Translations under genes and position numbers: made by a program
Assembly (NCBI GenBank): GCA_016713115.1
Contig: JADJPU010000001.1
Coordinates: forward strand, 1,364,001 to 1,428,000
DNA length: 64,000 nucleotides
Source of the DNA: Cellvibrionales bacterium
GTDB taxonomy: Bacteria; Pseudomonadota; Gammaproteobacteria; Pseudomonadales; UBA7239
Direction of reading: 5' to 3'
Shown: in pieces, positions 53,224-64,000 of the stretch
How positions within the stretch are numbered: the stretch's first letter is position 1
Layout: each line of letters begins with the position of its first letter
The notes under the pieces: generated by a model
What the model was told of the DNA's origin: nothing
The model's database searches: none
Seen by the model: the letters and a program-made list of their open reading frames with translations, nothing else

Positions 53224-53253
53224 ATTTTAGACATGCTTTCCCCTCGGAGGCAA
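53224..53253 (-). promoter_or_regulatory. Candidate promoter of the M23 peptidase-anmK unit
   Basis: On the minus strand TTGCCT (53248-53253), 18-base spacer and TAAAAT (53224-53229). It supports the later start of the peptidase gene at 53188. Confidence 0.5.
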
Positions 53254-53375
53254 CCCAAGCGGTTTCGTTAACAGAGGTGGGTGGTGTGATTGTCTTGGTG
53301 TTTTGGGGTTGTTTCGGTAAGGTGTGCGCCTTCATGAGGCTGGGTTCTTCTGTTGCTTATTTATAAGGTGGTGGC

Positions 53376-54671
53376 GTGGTGGCGGTAAAAGATTTGATTT
53401 CGGATTTGCAGGACAGAGGCTTGGTCAGCCAAATGGCCGGTGGTGATGAGTTGGTTGAGCACCTCATGACGGGCAGTCGCACGGTTTACTGCGGTTTCGA
53501 TCCCACGGCAGACAGTCTTCATATCGGCAGTTTGGTGCCTTTGCTGGCGTTGCGCCGCTTTCAGCTGGCTGGACACAAGCCCGTGGCTCTGGTGGGTGGC
53601 GCGACAGGGATGATTGGCGACCCCAGCTTTAAGTCGGAGGAGCGCAAACTCAATACGCCAGATATTGTTGCGGGCTGGGCGGATCGCATACGGGCGCAGG
53701 TGTCGCGCTTCGTGGATTTTGAGGGCGCTTGTGCGGCTGAAGTCGTCAACAACTACGATTGGACGGCGAACCTGAGTGTGCTCGATTTTCTGCGTGACAC
53801 CGGCAAGCATTTTTCTGTCAACGCGATGATTAATAAAGAGTCTGTGCGTCAGCGTATAGAAAGAGAAGGAGAGGGAATTTCGTTTACCGAATTCAGCTAC
53901 ATGCTGTTGCAGTCCATGGATTTCGCTGAGCTATATAAGAGGATGGAATGCACGGTACAGATTGGCGGCTCTGACCAGTGGGGTAACATCACCGGCGGCA
54001 TTGATTTAACGCGGCGGCTCCACCGTCAGCAAGTGTACGGCTTGACTTTGCCTTTGGTGACCAAAGCCGACGGCACTAAGTTTGGCAAAACGGAAAGCGG
54101 TACGGTGTGGTTGGATGCGAACAGAACATCGCCCTACGCGTTTTATCAATTCTGGATGAATACTGCAGACGCGGATGTGTACCAATTTCTGCGCTACTTC
54201 ACCTTTTTGGAGGTGGCAGCTATCGAAGAAATTGAGCGGACTGACGCGCAAGCACAGGGTCGGCGCTCCGCACAGGGTATTTTGGCGCGTGAGATCACAA
54301 CCCTCGTTCACGGTGATGAGGGGATGGCGGCGGCAGAACGCATCAGTCACGCGCTGTTTTCAGGCGATGTCAGTCAGTTATCTGGCGATGATTTTGCGCA
54401 GTTGGCACAGGACGGGCTGCCAACACTGGTGGTTTCCGGCGGTGAGCGCGCTCTGGCTGATGTATTAGTGGAATCGGGCTTGGCGGTGACGCCGCGCGGA
54501 GAAGTAACACTCGGACAGGCGCGCAAATTTGTGCAGGAGGGCGCGGTGCAGGTAAACGGCATCAAGCAGAATGATTTATCTGCATTGCTAAGCATGGAAA
54601 CGGCGATTCACGGCAAATACCATTTGCTTCGTCGCGGTAAAAAACAATTTCATTTGTTGGTTTGGCAGTAA
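53376..54671 (+). CDS. tyrS: Tyrosyl-tRNA synthetase
   Basis: TyrS charges tRNA-Tyr; a tRNA-Tyr(GTA) gene lies 8 kb downstream. The 431-residue class I enzyme has the HIGS motif at 49-52, the KFGKT signature near residue 235 and a C-terminal S4-type RNA-binding domain (TLGQARKFVQEGAVQVNG). The GTG start at 53376 follows an AGGTGG ribosome site. It lies just before the rRNA operon. Confidence 0.96.
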   Translation: MVAVKDLISDLQDRGLVSQMAGGDELVEHLMTGSRTVYCGFDPTADSLHIGSLVPLLALRRFQLAGHKPVALVGGATGMIGDPSFKSEERKLNTPDIVAGWADRIRAQVSRFVDFEGACAAEVVNNYDWTANLSVLDFLRDTGKHFSVNAMINKESVRQRIEREGEGISFTEFSYMLLQSMDFAELYKRMECTVQIGGSDQWGNITGGIDLTRRLHRQQVYGLTLPLVTKADGTKFGKTESGTVWLDANRTSPYAFYQFWMNTADADVYQFLRYFTFLEVAAIEEIERTDAQAQGRRSAQGILAREITTLVHGDEGMAAAERISHALFSGDVSQLSGDDFAQLAQDGLPTLVVSGGERALADVLVESGLAVTPRGEVTLGQARKFVQEGAVQVNGIKQNDLSALLSMETAIHGKYHLLRRGKKQFHLLVWQ

Positions 54672-54695
54672 TTGCAAAGTTTCTGAAGATTTCTG

Positions 54696-54733
54696 TTGCA
54701 ACGATTTTTTAGTTGCCTATAATGCGCGTCCGC
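54696..54733 (+). promoter_or_regulatory. rRNA operon P1-type promoter
   Basis: TTGCAA (54696-54701), 16-base spacer and TATAAT (54718-54723), followed by the GC-rich discriminator GCGCGTCCGC. Short spacer plus GC-rich discriminator are the marks of stringently controlled rrn P1 promoters. The AT-rich stretch just upstream may act as an UP element. Confidence 0.8.
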
Positions 54734-54768
54734 ACTGAGCGAGCCTCAGGCGGGTTGGTTAACAAGAT

Positions 54769-54791
54769 ATCAGACAATGCGTGTGGGTACT
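54769..54791 (+). other. 5' strand of the 16S RNase III processing stem
   Basis: These 23 bases pair with 56446-56468 in the spacer after 16S, with one G-U and one mismatch. A separate perfect hairpin (CTTGTATTG / CAATACAAG, 54790-54798 and 54812-54820) starts next to it. Confidence 0.8.
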
Positions 54792-54927
54792 TGTATTGGA
54801 AGCAGTATTATCAATACAAGACCTGACAATTCATATTGTGAAAGTTGAAGTATTGAGCCGAGTTTTGGATGGTTAGCGGGTAACTGCGAAATCATCCGCT
54901 CTTGTCTTTTGACAGAGTTAAAAGATT

Positions 54928-56426
<1,499 letters not shown>

Positions 56427-56445
56427 AACGAACGCTGCCCAAACG

Positions 56446-56468
56446 AGTACTCACACTCATTGTCTGAT
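56446..56468 (+). other. 3' strand of the 16S RNase III processing stem
   Basis: Complement of 54769-54791 (21 of 23 positions identical to the reverse complement). Pairing encloses the whole 16S gene. Confidence 0.8.
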
Positions 56469-56545
56469 AGTGAACGCACACAGCGAACATGCCCGCGGGT
56501 GAAGAGTCGGCAGATTATCGCCGCTTGGGCGCAGGCAATGGATAC

Positions 56546-56622
<77 letters not shown>

Positions 56623-56640
56623 CTCTTTGTGAGGAGACAA

Positions 56641-56716
56641 GGGGCTATAGCTCAGCTGGGAGAGCGCCTGCTTTGCACGCAGGAGGTCAGCGGTTCGATC
56701 CCGCTTAGCTCCACCA
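56641..56716 (+). tRNA. tRNA-Ala(TGC)
   Basis: 76-base cloverleaf with encoded CCA; anticodon loop TTTGCAC with anticodon TGC. Ile-Ala is the usual spacer order. Confidence 0.97.
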
Positions 56717-56791
56717 TTGTTGCTGTGTGATCTGAGAGAAATCAGAACGGAGTGATGAGTGTCATCACTGTTTTCTGGTTTTTGCGCCAGA

Positions 56792-56803
56792 TGTTCTTTA
56801 AAA
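56792..56803 (+). promoter_or_regulatory. boxA-like antitermination site in the 16S-23S spacer
   Basis: TGTTCTTTAAAA resembles the boxA consensus TGCTCTTTAACA for NusB/S10 antitermination. The rest of the spacer 56717-56937 holds only the 23S processing stem. Confidence 0.6.
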
Positions 56804-56937
56804 AGATAGAAACTGTAGTAATAAGTATGCTGAATCAAGCGCATGCTGTTGTGTCGCCTAGACGCAACGGCTGCAATCCGGCGAAAAAAGCAGAGACAGC
56901 CAGTCGATTGTTTCTGTTCCAGTCGTTTGTCTTATAT

Positions 56938-59822
<2,885 letters not shown>

Positions 59823-59953
59823 TATAATAGAAATGACTGGAAATACGCGGATTGCGTTGCTTGATCGGCATACAAACACTACAGTATCTATCGCTTTATT
59901 CGGGTCACTCGTGGCGCTCCCCAGGGAGATAAGCCCACGATACCCAAACGAAT

Positions 59954-60072
59954 TGCCTGATGACAATAGAGATCTGGAACCACCTGACCCCATGCCGAAC
60001 TCAGAAGTGAAACAGATCATCGCCAATGGTAGTGTGGCGCTTCGCCATGTGAGAGTAGGTCATCGTCAGGCA
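59954..60072 (+). rRNA. rrf: 5S ribosomal RNA
   Basis: About 119 bases from TGCCTGATGAC to GTCAGGCA, whose ends pair as helix I. Contains CCGAACTCAGAAGTGAAAC. The 131-base gap after 23S holds no gene. Confidence 0.96.
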
Positions 60073-60081
60073 TCTAAACCA

Positions 60082-60118
60082 AACCCTTACCAGTAAACAC
60101 TGGTAAGGGTTTTTTTTG
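60082..60118 (+). terminator. rRNA operon terminator
   Basis: 12-bp stem AACCCTTACCAG / CTGGTAAGGGTT, loop TAAACA, then a T8 run. Confidence 0.93.
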
Positions 60119-60151
60119 GCTTAAATATTTTCGCAATTGATACCCTCCGTT

Positions 60152-61132
60152 ATGCCGCAAAAACTAATCGATCTTCTTGCTGATGGACAAAGCCACTCCG
60201 GCGTTGCGCTGGGGAAGGCGTTAGGTGTCACCCGATCCGCTATTGGCAAACAGATAACAAAACTCAAAGAAATGGGGTTTCAAGTAGACAGCGTAAAAGG
60301 CGCTGGTTATCGCTTATGCATGCCTTTCGAGCGTTTGAATGTATCTGTAATCAGTAGTTATTTTTTCGATAGCCGTCTTTGTGTTACGCCGAAAGTTGAA
60401 GTCTTTTGGTCATTGGATTCAACCAACGATTATCTTATTGCGAATATTAAAGATGGACGAATAACAGAATCGGGGTGCGTATGCTTAGCAGAACACCAGC
60501 GTTCTGGGCGCGGCAGGCGTGGAAAGGCTTGGGTGAGTCCATTAGGGGGCGGGCTGTATTTCTCAATTGCGTATCGTTTTGAGCGGGGCGCAGAGTCACT
60601 GGAGGGCTTGAGCCTATCAATGGCGATGGCGGTGATTGAGGTTTTAGAGCAAAAATTTTTCATAAATAATCTTAAAATCAAATGGCCTAATGATATTTTT
60701 CTAGACGAAAAAAAATTAGGTGGAATATTGATAGATGTAATGGGTGAAGCAGGCGGACCTTGTTGGGCTATTATCGGAATTGGTTTAAATGTCTGTGGAA
60801 TGGAATTGTCAATGCGTGGAGTTGATCAGCCATGGACGGATCTATCCTCAAATGCGGAGGAAGCTGTATTGAGAAATAAACTTGCCGCCGCGCTCATCGA
60901 AAGGGTTATAGGTAAATCACAGGCGCACGAGCGAAATGGATTCGAGCTGTCCGATGTGGAGTGGCAAAAATACGATGCTTTTGTTGGTAGGCAGGTTATA
61001 GTGAGTGCCGGTGAAAATGGTTTTTTTGGGGGGATTCAGAAAGGCATTTCAAAGGGGGGCGGATTAATTGTCGAAGTGGATGGCGTGCAGAGAATAGTTC
61101 GTTCTGGAGAAGTGAGTTTGCGTCGTGCCTAA
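60152..61132 (+). CDS. birA: Biotin-protein ligase / biotin operon repressor BirA
   Basis: BirA activates biotin and attaches it to carboxylases, and represses biotin genes. The 326-residue protein has an N-terminal winged helix-turn-helix (KALGVTRSAIGKQITKL), the ligase motif SGRGRRGKAW and the KWPNDIF segment, and a C-terminal SH3-like domain. The ATG at 60152 is preferred to TTG 60137. Its last 8 bases overlap coaX. Confidence 0.95.
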   Translation: MPQKLIDLLADGQSHSGVALGKALGVTRSAIGKQITKLKEMGFQVDSVKGAGYRLCMPFERLNVSVISSYFFDSRLCVTPKVEVFWSLDSTNDYLIANIKDGRITESGCVCLAEHQRSGRGRRGKAWVSPLGGGLYFSIAYRFERGAESLEGLSLSMAMAVIEVLEQKFFINNLKIKWPNDIFLDEKKLGGILIDVMGEAGGPCWAIIGIGLNVCGMELSMRGVDQPWTDLSSNAEEAVLRNKLAAALIERVIGKSQAHERNGFELSDVEWQKYDAFVGRQVIVSAGENGFFGGIQKGISKGGGLIVEVDGVQRIVRSGEVSLRRA

Positions 61133-61850
61133 TAAAATTCTTGATTTGGATATGGGTAATTCTAGGATTAAATGGAGGCTGTCTACAGGACAATCCGGTG
61201 TAAGCAGAAACGATGCGTTGGGTAAGTTTTTTGAAAATGATTTTGGTGTGTTGGATAGAATTAGAGTTTCCTGTGTGTCCAATGAAAAAATCCAAAAACA
61301 AGTTGTAAGCTTTCTAGCGGAAAAATATTTGTGTAAGCCAGAGATTGCTATCTCTAAGAGTTTCTGCAGCGGCCTGCATAATAATTATGAAAATCCGAAA
61401 TTTTTAGGTGTTGACCGCTGGTTGGCCTGTCTTTCTGCGTGGAATGTGTCGAATAGAAAAGCGGTTCTTATTATCGATGCCGGCAGTGCGATCACTATTG
61501 ATACAATTAACGATCAATCAGAATTTCTTGGTGGCTTTATCATTCCAGGCTTGGAAATGATGCAGAAAGCTTTGGTGGGGAATACGGGAAAGATTGACTG
61601 CGATATTGATGCGAGATTTTATGCTGGTGATAGGCTGCCCACTAATACACAAGAGGCGGTACAAGGTGGCGCCTGTTTGGCAGTGCTGGCTGTTGTTGAG
61701 CGCGCTGTTCGTATATTTTTGCAGCAGTGGCCCGCTGGCCATATTTGTTTTACAGGAGGTACGGGTATGGCGCTGGCGCAAGCCATTGGCATGACGGAGG
61801 CCTACTATCCTGAGTTGGTGTTAGATGGACTGGCTATTGCGCTGCCATAG
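61125..61850 (+). CDS. coaX: Type III pantothenate kinase
   Basis: CoaX phosphorylates pantothenate, the first step of coenzyme A synthesis. The 241-residue protein of the ASKHA fold has DMGNSRIKW (phosphate 1 motif), GVDRWLAC and DAGSAITID. The GTG start at 61125 is inside birA. The birA-coaX pair is usual in this group. Confidence 0.95.
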   Translation: MPNKILDLDMGNSRIKWRLSTGQSGVSRNDALGKFFENDFGVLDRIRVSCVSNEKIQKQVVSFLAEKYLCKPEIAISKSFCSGLHNNYENPKFLGVDRWLACLSAWNVSNRKAVLIIDAGSAITIDTINDQSEFLGGFIIPGLEMMQKALVGNTGKIDCDIDARFYAGDRLPTNTQEAVQGGACLAVLAVVERAVRIFLQQWPAGHICFTGGTGMALAQAIGMTEAYYPELVLDGLAIALP

Positions 61851-61899
61851 CCTGTGATAGTGTGCCAAACAAAATGAAATATAGAGTTGAGGATTCATT

Positions 61900-62649
61900 G
61901 TGCGCTGGACTGTAATTGGTTTGTTTTTACTGAATATTGTATTTGCAGTTTGGGGGTGGCTGGGCTATAGCTACACGCGCAATGTGGGGTCGTTGGGAGG
62001 AGGAGAGTCAGTAGCCAGCGCAGAAAGTATGCCGGGTACGAGGCTGGTCCTGCTGCGTGAGCAGCTCGTTGCTTCTAGTGTGGGCGCTGCCGATTCTGCG
62101 TCAACAGCGGTAGCTGTGCAGTCGGCAGTAGATGTGGTGCAGCAGCCCGATACGACGGTGCAGTTGTGTACTCTGCTGGGACCGGTAATGAGGCCGGAGG
62201 ATGCTAAAGCGCTGCTTGCAAGGCTAGGTGCGCTACAGATTCAAGCCAAATATGTGGCGTTGCAGGTAGATGGCAATCCGGATTACTGGGTCTATCTGCG
62301 CCCAGAGCCGACCAAAGATTTGGCAATCGCCAAATTGCGAGAGTTGCAGGGCAAAAAAATTGATAGTTTTTTGATTCCGCAAGGCGAGCTAGCCAATGGG
62401 ATTTCTTTGGGGATTTTTGATAGCCAAGAAAATGCAGAGAAGCACAAAGAGGCAGTTGTACAAATGGGCTACGACGCACAGCTCAAGACCAATCCCCGTA
62501 GTTACCTTGAGAGCTGGATTGCGATTTACCCTGATCAAGTGGCTGGGTTCAGCCAAGAACTCTACAGTCAGCTGCACGCAGAAAATTCTAAGCTGGATTT
62601 GCGTAAGGATGAGTGTCGCAAGGTTGCTTCCACCATCGACATTCAATAG
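61900..62649 (+). CDS. SPOR-domain-like membrane protein
   Basis: The 249-residue protein has an N-terminal membrane helix (about 4-24), a low-complexity linker (to about 85) and a C-terminal part with two SPOR-like beta-alpha-beta units (VQLCTLLGPVMRPEDAKALLARL and NGISLGIFDSQENAEKHKEAV). SPOR domains bind denuded peptidoglycan at division sites. GTG start with a GAGGA ribosome site. It usually follows coaX in Pseudomonas-like genomes. The role is unknown. Confidence 0.72.
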   Translation: MRWTVIGLFLLNIVFAVWGWLGYSYTRNVGSLGGGESVASAESMPGTRLVLLREQLVASSVGAADSASTAVAVQSAVDVVQQPDTTVQLCTLLGPVMRPEDAKALLARLGALQIQAKYVALQVDGNPDYWVYLRPEPTKDLAIAKLRELQGKKIDSFLIPQGELANGISLGIFDSQENAEKHKEAVVQMGYDAQLKTNPRSYLESWIAIYPDQVAGFSQELYSQLHAENSKLDLRKDECRKVASTIDIQ

Positions 62650-62652
62650 AAT
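62624..62652 (+). promoter_or_regulatory. Candidate promoter of the tRNA-tuf operon
   Basis: TTGCTT (62624-62629), 17-base spacer, TAGAAT (62647-62652) and a GC-rich GCCGCGCTC. The TAG of the -10 is also the stop codon of the preceding gene. Confidence 0.5.
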
Positions 62653-62693
62653 GCCGCGCTCTGTAATTAGGTGCCGAGAAGTTTACAGAAAAT

Positions 62694-62769
62694 GCTGGCG
62701 TAGCTCAGTCGGTAGAGCAGCTGACTTGTAATCAGCCGGTCGGGGGTTCGACTCCTCTCGCCAGCTCCA
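62694..62769 (+). tRNA. tRNA-Thr(TGT)
   Basis: 76-base cloverleaf with encoded CCA; anticodon TGT in the loop CTTGTAA. Confidence 0.97.
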
Positions 62770-62834
62770 AATTTATTAAGCAGGTATTCGTTGACAAGTA
62801 TTAGGGGCGTCAGGAAAATACCCGACCCTTTTTC

Positions 62835-62918
62835 GGAGAGGTTCCCGAGCGGCCAAAGGGATCAGACTGTAAATCTGACGCGAAAGCTTCGCTGGTTCGA
62901 ATCCAGCCCTCTCCACCA
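62835..62918 (+). tRNA. tRNA-Tyr(GTA)
   Basis: 84-base class II tRNA with a long variable arm; anticodon GTA in CTGTAAA; encoded CCA. Confidence 0.97.
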
Positions 62919-62958
62919 AGATTAAGCCGCTTTAAGGTTTTTAGGGGCAAATGGTTTG

Positions 62959-63032
<74 letters not shown>

Positions 63033-63064
63033 GATAGTTGAATTAAATGGGCTTAGGGGTTGCG

Positions 63065-63140
<76 letters not shown>

Positions 63141-63205
63141 TTTCTACATAATGGTTAGATTGGTTTTTTGTATTTAAGGTAAGTGTTTAAACGAGGAAAA
63201 CGGCA

Positions 63206-64000
63206 ATGGCAAAGGCAGCATTTGAACGTAAGAAACCGCACGTAAACGTTGGCACGATTGGCCACGTTGACCACGGCAAAACCACGTTGACCGCAGCGTT
63301 GACAATTGTGTGTGCGGAAGTTTGGGGTGGCGAGAGAAAAGCGTATGACCAGATCGACGCGGCGCCAGAAGAAAAAGCGCGCGGCATCACCATCAACACA
63401 GCGCACGTGGAATACGAGTCTGCTGAGCGTCACTACGCGCACGTGGACTGCCCCGGACACGCTGACTATGTCAAAAACATGATCACCGGTGCTGCCCAGA
63501 TGGACGGCGCGATTCTGGTGTGTTCTGCTGCTGACGGCCCAATGCCACAAACCCGCGAGCACATCTTGTTGTCGCGTCAGGTAGGCGTGCCTTACATCGT
63601 GGTGTTCCTGAACAAAGCGGACATGGTTGACGATGCTGAGCTGCTGGAATTGGTAGAAATGGAAGTGCGTGAACTGTTGAGTCAGTACAACTTCCCGGGC
63701 GACGACACCCCAATCATCATCGGCTCTGCATTGATGGCGGTAGAAGGTAAAGACGACAACGGCTACGGCACTTCTGCGGTGAAAAAGCTGGTAGAGACAT
63801 TGGATACCTATATCCCAATGCCAGAGCGCGCCATCGACAAGCCATTCTTGATGCCGATTGAAGATGTGTTTTCTATCGCGGGTCGCGGTACGGTTGTTAC
63901 CGGTCGTGTAGAGCGCGGTATCGTCAAGACGGGCGACGAAGTTGAGATCGTGGGTCTGCGTGCCACCACCAAAACCACCGTTACTGGTGTTGAGATGTTC
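63206..64000 (+). CDS. tuf: Elongation factor Tu, 3' end outside the window
   Basis: EF-Tu delivers aminoacyl-tRNA to the ribosome. The first 265 residues are present: GHVDHGKT (P loop), DCPGH (G3), NKAD (G4) and the start of domain 2 (GRGTVVTGRVERG). A GAGG ribosome site precedes the ATG. The gene is cut by the right edge. It lies 65 bases after tRNA-Thr and is likely transcribed with the four tRNAs (tufB type). Confidence 0.97.
   Translation, partial: MAKAAFERKKPHVNVGTIGHVDHGKTTLTAALTIVCAEVWGGERKAYDQIDAAPEEKARGITINTAHVEYESAERHYAHVDCPGHADYVKNMITGAAQMDGAILVCSAADGPMPQTREHILLSRQVGVPYIVVFLNKADMVDDAELLELVEMEVRELLSQYNFPGDDTPIIIGSALMAVEGKDDNGYGTSAVKKLVETLDTYIPMPERAIDKPFLMPIEDVFSIAGRGTVVTGRVERGIVKTGDEVEIVGLRATTKTTVTGVEMF

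Noticed and set aside
53189..53335. Extra 49 residues at the N terminus of the M23 peptidase
   Set aside because: They have low complexity, overlap a promoter-like pair and would leave almost no control region for the divergent tyrS.

Overview
The window is 64 kb of gammaproteobacterial chromosome. It opens inside rdgB and closes inside tuf. The 16S sequence, the crp (vfr-type) gene, the aa3 oxidase cluster and the gene order all point to the Pseudomonadales/Cellvibrionales side of the class. From memory, several blocks follow the order known in Pseudomonas: dnaG-rpoD; hemJ/argC/erpA/anmK/M23 peptidase/tyrS/rrn; birA-coaX-SPOR-tRNAs-tuf; TPR/hemA-prfA-prmC-moeB; and the cox cluster. A species cannot be named from this sequence. 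I see no prophage, insertion sequence, integron or CRISPR array. Gene density is high and no stretch over 300 bases lacks a gene.

Layout. 1-2.5 kb: rdgB, hemW and a DUF3014 membrane protein. 2.6-7.4 kb (minus): a tight four-gene unit of a luciferase-like flavin/F420 enzyme, both enzymes of glutathione-dependent formaldehyde oxidation, and an iron-sulfur old-yellow-enzyme-type oxidoreductase. 7.5-8.0 kb: a toxin-antitoxin pair with an operator-like repeat. 8-12.4 kb: hisF and accessory genes (DUF1214 protein, sulfotransferase, Met-rich lipoprotein). 12.4-18.1 kb: gcvH, rpoH with a sigma-E-like promoter, an inverted pair of REP-like elements, waaA, an FAD oxidoreductase with an aldo/keto reductase, a gamma-carbonic anhydrase and yheV. 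18.1-26.9 kb: cytochrome c oxidase (coxB, coxA, ctaG, coxC) followed by its assembly genes (SURF1, an Sco-like protein, ctaA, cyoE, senC). 26.9-32.5 kb (minus): an NTF2-like protein, ubiD, rho, trxA and a TPR lipoprotein. 32.6-41.8 kb: hemA, prfA, prmC, moeB, a pteridine reductase-like SDR, cca, a glycine-zipper protein and galE, with a GT-C type membrane protein opposite the end of hemA. 41.8-53.2 kb: crp, an OsmC protein, rpsU-dnaG-rpoD, tRNA-Ile(CAT), an aminotransferase, hemJ, argC, erpA, anmK and an M23 peptidase. 53.4-64 kb: tyrS, a full rRNA operon (16S, tRNA-Ile, tRNA-Ala, 23S, 5S), birA, coaX, a SPOR-like protein, four tRNAs and tuf.

The genes form recognisable working groups: respiratory oxidase with its copper and heme A assembly; translation and transcription machinery (rpsU, rpoD, rho, prfA, prmC, tyrS, cca, rRNA, tRNAs, EF-Tu); tetrapyrrole synthesis (hemA, hemJ, hemW, ctaA, cyoE); and formaldehyde detoxification. 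Two conserved genes, coxB and the TPR lipoprotein gene, are each broken by a one-base loss in a short homopolymer run. This looks more like consensus error than gene decay, but it needs raw reads to settle.

Most of the window is ordinary core genome. The best candidates for something not well described are the four-gene formaldehyde-linked unit, which I suggest demethylates a small N- or O-methyl compound, and the DUF1214-sulfotransferase pair.
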